DNA of 64,000 nt, taken from the NCBI RefSeq assembly GCF_018128065.1, contig NZ_CP072360.1, positions 124,001 through 188,000 of the forward strand, read 5' to 3'. Positions 27,341-36,057 of the stretch are shown piece after piece. Within the stretch, counting starts at the first letter, position 1. The number at the start of each line of letters is the position of its first letter. Source of the DNA: Prevotella melaninogenica (GTDB lineage Bacteria; Bacteroidota; Bacteroidia; Bacteroidales; Bacteroidaceae). Made by a program: the position numbers and the translations under genes. The notes under the pieces were generated by a model, which was given only the letters and a program-made list of their open reading frames with translations, had not been told where the DNA came from and ran no database searches.

Positions 27341-29227
27341 ATGTATATCAAGGTCCAAACAAGAATCAAAGCCGGTGCAGACGGACAAAAGCATTACTTC
27401 TCCTACCCCCGGCTCTACGAGTCCTACCGCGACAGTGACGGCAGGACCCGGCAGCAATACCTGCTGCCCCTGGATCTTGACGACCTTCCTTCCTGGAAGG
27501 ACCGCGAGGTCATGTGCAAAGTTCTCAATGACATGGTGAAGAACGGTCCCAGACTTCCCTTGGATGACACCCTGGTAAACCAAAAGGCTAATATTGTCTA
27601 TCATTAGCTGTTGGACAAGGGGTTGTTGGGTGATGTTCGCAGGGTTGAGTAGAATAACCGCCGCGAAGACGACATGGCCCTCAAGGAAGAGACTTTGAAA
27701 AATGTCAATCCTCGCCAAGTAGGTGCGGAATATGTATGCCAGGAGACACTCAAGCAGTTTGGACTAAAGAGCCTGCTGGTGTCCAATCATTGGACGAAGG
27801 AACAGATAGACCTGGCCATGATGCAGATAGCCGCCCGTGCCATCTATCCATGCTCTGAGAACAAGACTGTGAAATATCTCAGAGAGAACTCCGCTCTCTG
27901 TGAGTTCTTTGATATGGATCCAAAGAATATTACGAAAGACCGCCTATATAGGAATTCCCTCAGACTGTTCAGCCTTCACAAGGAGATAGAGGATTTTCTC
28001 TATAAGAAGGTGAGCAATATGTTCGGACTGGAGGATCATATTTTCCTTTATGATTTGACCAACACTTTTATGGAGTTCACGCGGCAGACGGAACTACGTA
28101 AGTTCGGACGCAGCAAAGAGAAAAGGTCCGATTGTCCGTTAGTCGTCTTGGGGGTTGTTGTTGATACAAACGGCTTCCCCATTAGGACACACATCTTCTC
28201 CGGAAACACCGCAGACTGCTCTTTCATGAAGACCATCATGGAAGAACTTGATCCAGGCATGACATCATCCAACGCAAAGAAAATAGTCGTGATGGATGCC
28301 GGTATCTCCATTTCTGATAATCTCCAGTGGCTACGTGACAACAACTATGATTATATCACTGTGCGTCGGGGCGGCAGTACTGATGATTACAAGCTGACAG
28401 GCAGTCATGTGGTAACAGTCGAGGATGTCCGCCATCATCCCATACATATCCAATTTGCAGAAATAGAGAGCGAGGAAGACACCATGCTTTTGGTTGACAG
28501 CCATGCGAAGTCCATGAAAGAAAAGAGTATGCACGACAAGGCGTCCCTCCGTTATGAGGAAGGTCTGAAAGCCATCAAGAAAGGTATACTGTCAAAGAGT
28601 GGAACTAAAAGGCGCGACAAAGTGAATGAGAGGCTCGGCAGACTGAAAGAACGCTGCGCATCCGTGCAGAGAGGATATAAGCTAACCTCCACCTACAATG
28701 AAAAGAATACCACTATAGACATGAGCTGGAGAAAGAAGGAGGATGTTGAGTTACTCCGCTCGGAGGCTGACGGGAAATACATTGTACAGACCTCTCTCAA
28801 AGGACAAACGGAAGAGAAGATTTGGTCTTACTATAATGTAATCAGACATATCGAGGCTGTGTTTGCCTGTCTTAAATCTGATCTGGACATCCGTCCTGTC
28901 TATCACCAGAACGATGAGTCGGTGATGGCTCACTTCCATCTGGTCATCCTTGCCTACTGGATAGTGAACACCGTACAATACAAGCTCAAGACGCAGAACG
29001 CCAACCACACCTGGAATGAGCTTCGAAGGATCATGTCGACACAGATTGTTGTGAGCACCCAAGCCAAGAGAATGGACGGTAATGAAGTGCAAGTGAGGCA
29101 ATGCAGTGAACCGGAGGAAAACCTTGCTGAACTGTACAAGAGACTTGGTCTAACCTCACCTCCGCTAAAACGAAAACGAAAAATTTGTGTGGTACATTTT
29201 GAAGAATATCGAAAAAATGACACCTGA
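27341..29227 (+). pseudogene. IS1634-type transposase with two amber codons
   Basis: One frame runs from the ATG at 27,341 to 29,227 but is broken by TAG at 27,605-27,607 and again at 27,650-27,652. The part after the stops still reads as an IS1634/IS4-superfamily enzyme: FGRSKEKRSDCPLVVLG, a GNTAD segment, VVMDAGIS, and YHQNDESVMAHFHL near the end. A full-length relative of 626 residues lies at 31,814. Read-through is not expected in this group, so the copy is probably dead. Confidence 0.8.
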
Positions 29228-29305
29228 AAATCAGTAAGTTAGATACCTACAGTGCGCAAGTTGGGTTATAAATATTATTTGATATTTGCTTTTTTACTAA
29301 TACCA

Positions 29306-29352
29306 ACATAAACCCTTGCTTGCCTTTTTAAAAGGCAAGCAAGGGTTTATGT
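29306..29352. terminator. Long perfect hairpin, probable terminator
   Basis: Two 23-base arms (ACATAAACCCTTGCTTGCCT and its complement) fold back almost without a loop. It lies just past the stop of the small gene at 29,359. It lacks a clear U tract on the minus strand, so the terminator role is inferred. Confidence 0.55.
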
Positions 29353-29358
29353 AAAGGA

Positions 29359-29583
29359 CTAGTGTGCAAAAAAGTCAAAAATAGTATCAGAGAACCATCC
29401 TCCAAATTCTCCTCCATAGTAATCACCAGCAATTTCACCAGCAATTCCAAGAGGAACAGAACCTGCGCCTGATCCAGATAATCCACCAAGAGCCGCACCG
29501 CCTATTCTACCTCCCCAACTTCCAAGTTCTCGGCCAACGACATGGCATAAATATGGTTCTTCCGGAATTTGGAGTGATATCAT
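29359..29583 (-). CDS. Small glycine-rich protein, likely a toxin-tip remnant
   Basis: 74 residues: LGSWGGRIGGAALGGLSG and VPLGIAGEIAGDYYGG, ending FSDTIFDFFAH. The glycine zipper and the small aromatic end resemble C-termini of Rhs toxins, and immunity-type remnants lie around it. The start codon follows a stop directly, so it may only be the 3' end of something larger. Function unknown. Confidence 0.4.
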   Translation of the reverse strand: MISLQIPEEPYLCHVVGRELGSWGGRIGGAALGGLSGSGAGSVPLGIAGEIAGDYYGGEFGGWFSDTIFDFFAH

Positions 29584-29740
29584 TTAATATCTGATTATCA
29601 ATAACTTTTGTGAGTTCTATTCTTCCAAATCCCTTTGTTTACTGAATATTAAAGAATATAAAGTGCTAAAATAAAGGCTACAAAATCTATACTTATCTTA
29701 CATGGGCTATCCACACCACAAAAAGCTTATATTTAAGGGT

Positions 29741-29878
29741 TTACAATATTTTTTTATCAACAGGAAGCCTGAAAAGTATAATACCATCACTCCAATTCCA
29801 GAAGACCCATAAATATCTCCGACTATTTATACCAAAAGTGTTGCCATCTTCAATATAAGCAGCATTAAAGTAAGACAT
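29741..29878 (-). pseudogene. Remnant of a two-helix immunity gene
   Basis: A 45-residue frame (MSYFNAAYIEDGNTFG at the start) overlaps a second frame with GSSGIGVMVLYFSGFLL, a hydrophobic helix. Read together with one frameshift they resemble the C-terminal part of immunity E (YEGDGNGFWR then a helix). Very short, so only a suggestion. Confidence 0.35.
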
Positions 29879-29907
29879 CAATTACATCAAATACTACAAA
29901 GTATAAA

Positions 29908-30339
29908 CTACCAGCTACAATTCCCGCAAAACGCTAGTTTCTGTTGATTCTTGTTACGATCTTCCACAATAAGAATGCCTTTCACATTATAGAATTCACT
30001 ATCACCTTTGCTTTGTGTATGGTTGATTTTCACTTTTAAAGTAAACCTTTTATTCTTGTACCAAAATACGTCTTTCCGATTGGATACAAGAGTAAACTCT
30101 TCTAGACGACGATTAATCACCATGTAGACCGTGGTTGCAAGGTCATTCACCATTATGTAGCTTTTATTTCGCATTTTGTTTGGATACTTATAAAAGACAC
30201 AACATCCACCATCTATCTCTGATGGTATAGAGTCGAAGGTTCCTATTTTAATGCTGACATTCGATTTTACCTCTGCAAAAGATGTGAGAGAATATAGTAT
30301 TGAAAAACAAGTAATTATAGATAACTTTAAAGTATTCAT
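29908..30339 (-). CDS. Secreted immunity-type protein
   Basis: 143 residues from the ATG at 30,339; an earlier in-frame start would bury the signal peptide. The N-terminus MNTLKLSIITCFSILYSL ending SFAEV is a plausible Sec signal, so the protein should be periplasmic. Cysteines at GGCC and FCGNC could form disulfides. The start lies 19 bases after the stop of a toxin-tip fragment (30,359-30,456 and 31,597-31,645), giving the usual order. No family recognised. Confidence 0.6.
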   Translation of the reverse strand: MNTLKLSIITCFSILYSLTSFAEVKSNVSIKIGTFDSIPSEIDGGCCVFYKYPNKMRNKSYIMVNDLATTVYMVINRRLEEFTLVSNRKDVFWYKNKRFTLKVKINHTQSKGDSEFYNVKGILIVEDRNKNQQKLAFCGNCSW

Positions 30340-30358
30340 TTCTATCTGTTTTATAATT

Positions 30359-30456
30359 TCACTTTGGCATAGATATATGCACATGATCGTAATGCCCACC
30401 TCTAATTTCTCGAACCCATGGAGCAGGAATTACTTTTCCTTTTACTACCTTATTTA
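30359..30456 (-). pseudogene. C-terminal piece of a toxin tip, interrupted by IS982
   Basis: On the minus strand the frame ends KVVKGKVIPAPWVREIRG then GHYDHVHISMPK and a TGA at 30,359-30,361. Removing the IS982 element and one copy of its ATTTA duplication joins this in frame to 31,597-31,645 (RNTPGYLENYSPFIIN). The HYDHVHI segment recalls zinc-ligand regions of some peptidoglycan-active peptidases, but this is weak. The 5' part is lost behind the next IS. Confidence 0.6.
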
Positions 30457-30508
30457 TAACCTGAACTCGGGATAAGAATAATACTCAAAAAAGTTGGTAA
30501 TCTCGTTA

Positions 30509-30516
30509 TATTTTTG
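30509..30516 (+). promoter_or_regulatory. -7 element for the IS982 transposase
   Basis: TATTTTTG fits TAnnTTTG and lies 43 bases before the ATG at 30,560. Confidence 0.4.
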
Positions 30517-30559
30517 TAACTTTATAGTTGAATATCAATAACTTACAATTTATATAGCG

Positions 30560-31477
30560 ATGATTACCAAAGACAAAATTACCGAAATCTTTTGTATTGC
30601 AGATGACTTTTGCAAAGAATTTGAGTCAGAAATTGATAAAATAGGGTTTCCCAATGATTCCAAGTGTAAGCATTGCCGCTGTAAATGGCGTATGAGCAAG
30701 TCAGAAATTATAACCATAATGATCTGTTTTCATTTTAATTCTTATCGTAACTTTCAACATTATTATATGTTCTTTGTAAAGGAGCATCTTGCAGATATGT
30801 TTCCTCATCAGTTATCCTATAATCGTTTTTTGGAGCTTGAAGCTAGAGTATCGGTAGAAATGATGATGTTCTTGCAAATATGTTGTTTTGGCAGATGTAC
30901 TGGTATTAGCTTTATTGACTCTACCTGTATCCCAGTCTGCCATAATAAACGTATTTACCGCAATAGGGTTTTTAAGGATTATGCTACCAGAGGCAAAAGC
31001 ACAATGGGTTGGTATTTTGGATTTAAACTGCACCTTATATGTAATGAACGGGGGGAAATTCTCAACTTTATGCTTACCAAAGCCAATGTAGACGATAGAG
31101 ATGAAGATGTCTTTAATAGACTGACTGACAATGTGTTCGGAAAGTTATTTGCCGATAAAGGATACATCTCTAAGGGACTATTTGAAAAATTATTCAATGA
31201 TGGGATTAACTTGGTAACAGGTATAAGAAGTAATATGAAAAACAAGTTAATCCCATTATATGATAGACTGCTTTTAAGAAAAAGATCTGTAATTGAAACC
31301 ATCAATGACGAACTGAAGAATGTAGCTCAATTGGTCCACTCTAGACATAGAAGTGTCCTTAATTTTGCTATGAATGTATTATCAGCAATAGCTGCATATA
31401 GCTTCTTTGAAAAGAAACCTGAAATCAATTTAGATTTCTGCATAGAACAACACAGCGGTCAACTTTCTTTGTTCTAA
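30560..31477 (+). CDS. IS982-family transposase
   Basis: 305 residues, the usual length. The start MITKDKITEIFCIADDFCKE is the family's N-terminal signature. Catalytic landmarks are SFIDSTCIPVC (first Asp), LFADKGYISKGLF (second Asp) and RSVIETINDELKN (Glu). The gene is uninterrupted and its element has a clean duplication, so this copy may be active. Confidence 0.88.
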   Translation: MITKDKITEIFCIADDFCKEFESEIDKIGFPNDSKCKHCRCKWRMSKSEIITIMICFHFNSYRNFQHYYMFFVKEHLADMFPHQLSYNRFLELEARVSVEMMMFLQICCFGRCTGISFIDSTCIPVCHNKRIYRNRVFKDYATRGKSTMGWYFGFKLHLICNERGEILNFMLTKANVDDRDEDVFNRLTDNVFGKLFADKGYISKGLFEKLFNDGINLVTGIRSNMKNKLIPLYDRLLLRKRSVIETINDELKNVAQLVHSRHRSVLNFAMNVLSAIAAYSFFEKKPEINLDFCIEQHSGQLSLF

Positions 31478-31596
31478 AGAAACAGTTTGCATTTTGAGAA
31501 AAAGAATTAGCCTCAATCTAAGACGATAGAGGCTAAATGGGTTATAGGATAAATAAATCAGAGTAATAGAAAGAAACTTATCCCGAGTTCAGGTTA

Positions 31597-31645
31597 ATTT
31601 ATAATAAATGGACTGTAATTTTCCAGATACCCAGGAGTATTCCGG
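31597..31645 (-). pseudogene. Upstream piece of the same interrupted toxin tip
   Basis: Forty-nine bases between the IS982 and the second IS1634-like element read RNTPGYLENYSPFIIN in frame with 30,359-30,456 once IS982 is removed. The gene's earlier part is cut off at 31,646 by the IS1634-like element, beyond which lies an unrelated receptor gene. Confidence 0.55.
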
Positions 31646-33759
31646 ATTAACCCAAGTTTAACTGGCAAAAATATTTTTCATAAATATTCGGGATGTTTTG
31701 TGTAGTATCAATTTTATAAATGATTGATAATCAAGCATAGGGTATTGTAACGAGGTGTAAAATCTGATTTGTAGGACACCGTCATATCAAAATTATTTTG
31801 TTACTTTGCACTCATGCACGCAAATGTACAGACACGATTCAACCCTGCAACAGGCGACATGGCTCCTTATTATCGCATCAAGGAGTCATATCGTGACGTG
31901 CAGGGTCATGTACATTCGCTAATTTTGTTGAACATCGGTTTTGAACCTTCACTTACTGCCGTACAGGTTCGAAAAATTGCATACGCACTTACCGAACGCT
32001 TCAAAAACAGAAGTACACCCTCGCTTTTCAAGGAACATCTTGACGGACTTACTCCTATTGAACAGGCAAAGGCTGACGAATGGTGGAGCCGTATGGAGAA
32101 AGAAGGTGGAATCGATAGGTTTAACAAGGAAGAGCAGAAGTCGCTGAGAAAATATGAGAACTACGTTGACCTTGAGACGGCAAAATATACTGACGCAAGG
32201 AATGTCGGTGCTGAGTGGCTCTGCAAGCAGACGATAGACAAGCTGCAATTAGAGGGTTTCCTGCGCAGAAATGGCTGGACGGAGAATACGATACACACGG
32301 CTTTGTCAGCATTGATAGTTCGCACAGTATATGCAGTTTCTGAACGTTCGTCTTATTATTATTTGCGCGATAACTCAGCTGCTGGTGAACTTTATAGTGG
32401 AGTTCCTGGCTGGACACCAGGAATCAATTCTCTGTATAAAGTCACTGACAAATTATATGAACTAAAGGAACAGTTAGAGCGTCATCTGTGCAACGTTACT
32501 GACGACCTCTTTAAGATAGACAACAAGTTGATGCTCTTCGACTTAACCAACTTCTATTTCGAGGGCAGCAAGCGTAACAGCAACAAGGCCAAGTTCGGCC
32601 GGTCAAAAGAAAAACGCTCTGACTGTAAGCTACTTGTACTTGCACTATGTATCAATAAAGAAGGTTTTATACGTTATTCTTCTATCTTGGAGGGTAATAC
32701 AGCAGACCCCAAGTCTCTGCCCGATATGATTGACACGCTGGCAAAGAGGAAGCCATCACGGACAAAGGATACGCTCGTTGTCATGGATGCAGGTGTTGCC
32801 ACGGAAGAGAACTTGGAGCTGATTAAAAGAAAAGGTTACAATTATCTCTGCGTATCTCGTACGAAAATGAAGGACTATACGCTCAGTGATGATAATAGGA
32901 GTGTTACGGTAATGGATGCCCGTCGGCAGAAGATAACGCTGAAAGAGGTTAAGACAGAGGATGACAAGGATTATTATCTCGAAATAACATCTCCTTCGAA
33001 AGCTATGACAGAGTCGTCCATGAACAGGGTCTGGAGAGAGCGTTTTGAGATGGAACTGCAGAGAATAAACGATGGAATCTCCAAGAAAGGTGGAACGAAA
33101 ACCTATGAAAAGGTTGTTGAACGTACAGAACGTGCCATACAGAAGTACCCATCTATAGCGAAGTTCTATCAGATAAGCTACATAAAAGATGAGAAGAAAC
33201 CCAAGCAGATGCTGCGCATAGACTGGGAGATAAAAGACCTCTCCGCAATGGAATCTGGTCACGGAGTATACTTCCTCCGCAGCAATGTCAGGACACTTGA
33301 TGAGCGTGTGACATGGGAATACTACAATCTCATTCGTGAGATAGAATGCACGAACAGGCAACTAAAGAATGATCTCAACCTCCGTCCTATCTATCATCAG
33401 AAAGATGAGAGAAGCGACGCACACCTCTTCTTCGGTTTATTAGCCTATTGGGTGGTAAACACCATCCGTTGTCAATTAAAACGAGAAGGAGAATCCTGTT
33501 ACTGGACCGAGATTGTACGACGTATGAGCACCCAGAAGCTCGTCACAACAAAAGGGAAGAATCCATTAGGAGAGAACATCGAGATGCGCCAATGTAGTAG
33601 TCCTTCGAAGCAAGCAAAACAGATATACGATAAGTTGAACTTAAAACACTCACCATACAAAAAGAATAAAATTTGTAGGACACAGAACCCATAAGAAAAA
33701 CGAGGAAAGTACGGTCACTGCAAGAAATAGGCGAAAGTGGGGGTTAAACTTGGGTTAAT
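31646..33759 (+). mobile_element. IS1634-like element 2, apparently intact, 2114 bp
   Basis: Inverted repeats ATTAACCCAAGTTTAAC at 31,646 and complement ending at 33,759. It carries one full transposase gene. A 13-bp direct repeat ATTTGTAGGACAC occurs before the start (31,767-31,779) and inside the 3' end (33,671-33,683). No target duplication: flanks are TCCGG and GCCCA, and the two sides are different genes. Confidence 0.8.
31814..33694 (+). CDS. IS1634-family transposase, full length
   Basis: 626 residues. N-terminal region MHANVQTRFNPATGDMAPYY, then a helical linker. The DDE core shows LFDLTNFYFEG (first Asp), FGRSKEKRSDCKLLVLA, EGNTADPKSLPDM, VVMDAGVATEENL (second Asp) and NLIREIECTNRQLKNDL (Glu region). 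No interruption is seen. It serves as the reference for the amber-broken copy at 27,341. Confidence 0.85.
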   Translation: MHANVQTRFNPATGDMAPYYRIKESYRDVQGHVHSLILLNIGFEPSLTAVQVRKIAYALTERFKNRSTPSLFKEHLDGLTPIEQAKADEWWSRMEKEGGIDRFNKEEQKSLRKYENYVDLETAKYTDARNVGAEWLCKQTIDKLQLEGFLRRNGWTENTIHTALSALIVRTVYAVSERSSYYYLRDNSAAGELYSGVPGWTPGINSLYKVTDKLYELKEQLERHLCNVTDDLFKIDNKLMLFDLTNFYFEGSKRNSNKAKFGRSKEKRSDCKLLVLALCINKEGFIRYSSILEGNTADPKSLPDMIDTLAKRKPSRTKDTLVVMDAGVATEENLELIKRKGYNYLCVSRTKMKDYTLSDDNRSVTVMDARRQKITLKEVKTEDDKDYYLEITSPSKAMTESSMNRVWRERFEMELQRINDGISKKGGTKTYEKVVERTERAIQKYPSIAKFYQISYIKDEKKPKQMLRIDWEIKDLSAMESGHGVYFLRSNVRTLDERVTWEYYNLIREIECTNRQLKNDLNLRPIYHQKDERSDAHLFFGLLAYWVVNTIRCQLKREGESCYWTEIVRRMSTQKLVTTKGKNPLGENIEMRQCSSPSKQAKQIYDKLNLKHSPYKKNKICRTQNP

Positions 33760-35693
33760 GCCCATTGTCCATCAACGGAGAAATACCATGATGGTTTACC
33801 ACAGGAATATTCATTACCCAAATAGTTAGCCTTGACAAAAGGCTTGGTAAACGAACCTGTTATGTCTCCTTGAATTGGTCCTAAAGAGTAATGATAGATA
33901 GCTGTTGCAACAATAGTGGATGATTTATCAAAATTTATAGGTATCCATTTAATATTCTTATTATCAATTGAGACATCTGCCCATACTGGTAATTGAATAA
34001 TTTTATTCTTGTTTTTATTATAAACTACGGACACATGGAAATTACTATGCTGATAACTTACCTTCAGATTTGTAGTAATACAGGGTCTCAACTGTGGGTT
34101 ACCCACCGAATACGAGATTGCGTCATAGTAGTAGAGACCAGGATTCAAGTCACTAAAAGATGGTCGTGCAATAGTCTGTCCTATAGACAATCCAATTGAA
34201 GAGTTTTTCGTTAAATTCTTTTTCATTACAAGATTTGGGAAGAAATGCCACTCCGTAGAATCTGTAAACATCCCTGAAGTATTCGTTTCTAACTTCCGAG
34301 AGTTAGTTTCCATTCGCAATCCTCCTTGTAGATAAAACCCCTTGAATCGTTTAGAAAGCGAAAAATATGCCCCAATTAGAGATTCATTTGTCTTGTAGTC
34401 TTCTGCATCTATGTTGTATAAATACGCTCCAGTACTACTCATGGTTGATCCAAAGACTCCCATTGATAGGTCTGCCCACTTTCTTTGAGTACGATATGAA
34501 AGGCGAGCCCCAGTAATATGATATCGACCTTCACTATTTGTATTCACCACAGGATTAATGTCTGCCAACCCAGTATCATGCGAATGTTGGAAAGTATAAT
34601 CTGCTACGAAAGATAGATTGCGTGTGGTATCGATTTTATTATTGTAATTTACGCTTGTACTATGCATATAGTTATTTCCATCTTTCCACTAGGAGAATGC
34701 CATCTCACTGCCATTCATTGTCTGCAGTGTTGGTTCATGTTCATTAGTACGGCTCACATTACCAGTATACTGAAAACCCATAGACTGGCGTTTATTTATG
34801 TCCCAATCCATTGAATAAAAGCAGTTTAAGATATTTCCTTTACTATGTGTACGTCTCTCTTTTGCGCTCTCGATGGTCTGTTGAGGGAGATACACTGTTT
34901 CTGTTGTATTGTCAATCTGTGTAGATTTGATATAAGAGTATCCCACAGTTAAGAGATTACTAACTTTCTTGTACCTCTCATTAATTGTAAGGTCCACCAT
35001 ATCCATGTAATGTCGAGCAAAAACAGAGGCATTAGATAGTTCACTGGAAAGAGTATTACTTAATAAAGTTTTAGTCGTAATGTAGACTACTCCCTTATTG
35101 CTTGCACTATATTCTGCACTTGGACTGGAATCTACGATAATCCTCTTTATCTCTGAAGATGGTATGGCTGCAAGCTCTTGTACAGTCGTAACCTTACCAT
35201 TGAGTACAAATGTTGGTGAACCCCCTTCTAATAGTTGGAAGTTGGAAGTAAGACCAGGAATTCTTTTAAGTATGTCGGTTACCTTCCCCAAATGTTGCAG
35301 ATAAGAGTTTGAGATATCTACAGTAACCTTATCTAAGTTCATCTTTATTGTGGGGCGTTTCGCTTTCACGGTCACACCACTCAACTCTGTGCTAATTTCT
35401 TTCATTTTAATAATACCAATATCATTTTCTGTACAAGTCTTATAAAAGTTTTGATATCCAATGAAAGAGAATCTTAGTAGATTACTATGATTATGGGGTT
35501 CTATATTAAAAACACCATCTTTATCTGTTACCACACCCTTTATCAGAGTAGAATCACCCTCAGACAATAACGCAACACTCACTAATGGCATTGGAACATT
35601 ATGCTCGTCAACAACCTTACCCTTTATTAGTTGAGCATGTAACTGTACACATACCAATAAGTAAATGATAATTAATGAAATATTTTTTTTCAT
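33744..35693 (-). pseudogene. Outer-membrane beta-barrel receptor, nonsense-broken and 3' truncated
   Basis: One frame from the ATG at 35,693 (signal peptide ending QLHAQ) through a carboxypeptidase-regulatory-like domain (GKVVDEHNVPMPLVSVALL, DKDGVFNI, SFIGYQ), a plug-like region (TDILKRIPGL, SSEIKRIIV) and barrel strands. A TAG at 34,689-34,691 interrupts it; the frame continues unchanged (WKDGNNYMHSTSVNYNNK) to 33,744. There the IS1634-like end replaces the rest (QWAL then TQV-stop). The family resembles TonB-receptor-like outer membrane beta-barrel proteins of Bacteroidota. Both lesions point to a dead gene. Confidence 0.78.
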
Positions 35694-36049
35694 AACATTT
35701 GTTTTTTTACAGTATACTCTTCCAAGAAGTTTATCATACCTTCATCAGCATTATCACTCAACATCTTCCTAATGGAAAATTGCTAAACAAAAACTAATCG
35801 AAGTCTAAAATTAAAGACATTAGATTATTATATCAAAAAAACACCTATCTTCCTATAAAACAAATAGGATAATATGTATAATGTCCAAAGTGTTTGTTTT
35901 CATAATAGATTTATTAAAATTAAACTGTTCTTATTCATGATATAACATTAGGCACATTAATAAGTGACTATCTGTTTTTACAAAGCTATTGTTTTATTTT
36001 TATTATAGAAAATTTTTAGGAAATTTTTAAACCGATTTAACAAACCTCC
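35694..36049. other. AT-rich gap upstream of the receptor pseudogene
   Basis: About 356 bases, very AT-rich. I see no gene and no clear terminator. It should contain the former promoter of the receptor gene, but no convincing TAnnTTTG site with a partner was picked out. Confidence 0.5.
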
Positions 36050-36057
36050 TTGAAAAA

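Larger units (their letters stand above)
27146..29268 (+). mobile_element. IS1634-like element 1, inactivated
   Basis: Ends are TAACCCAACTTGTGCA at 27,146 and its near-perfect complement ending at 29,268. It carries one transposase reading frame with two in-frame TAG codons. A 13-bp direct repeat TTGTGTGGTACAT lies upstream of the start (27,285-27,297) and inside the 3' end of the gene (29,185-29,197). No target duplication: left flank AACTC, right flank TAAAT. Confidence 0.75.
30457..31596 (+). mobile_element. IS982-family element, complete, 1140 bp
   Basis: Inverted repeats TAACCTGAACTCGGGATAAG and its complement bound the element. A 5-bp direct duplication ATTTA flanks it (30,452-30,456 and 31,597-31,601). 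One intact transposase gene and an internal 3' hairpin (TAGCCTC/GAGGCTA near 31,510) are present. The target was a toxin-tip gene. Confidence 0.85.

Noticed and set aside
27332..27607. Separate small gene before the first IS1634 transposase
   Set aside because: It is in the same frame as the downstream part and aligns with the N-terminus of the full-length copy; it is one gene broken by TAG codons.
28751..29223. Minus-strand frames of 89-116 codons inside the IS1634-like element
   Set aside because: Antisense shadows of the transposase; the same strand shows no conserved protein pattern.
33744..34667. Independent outer-membrane protein gene
   Set aside because: It is the in-frame continuation of the receptor at 34,689-35,693 after a TAG codon, not a separate gene.
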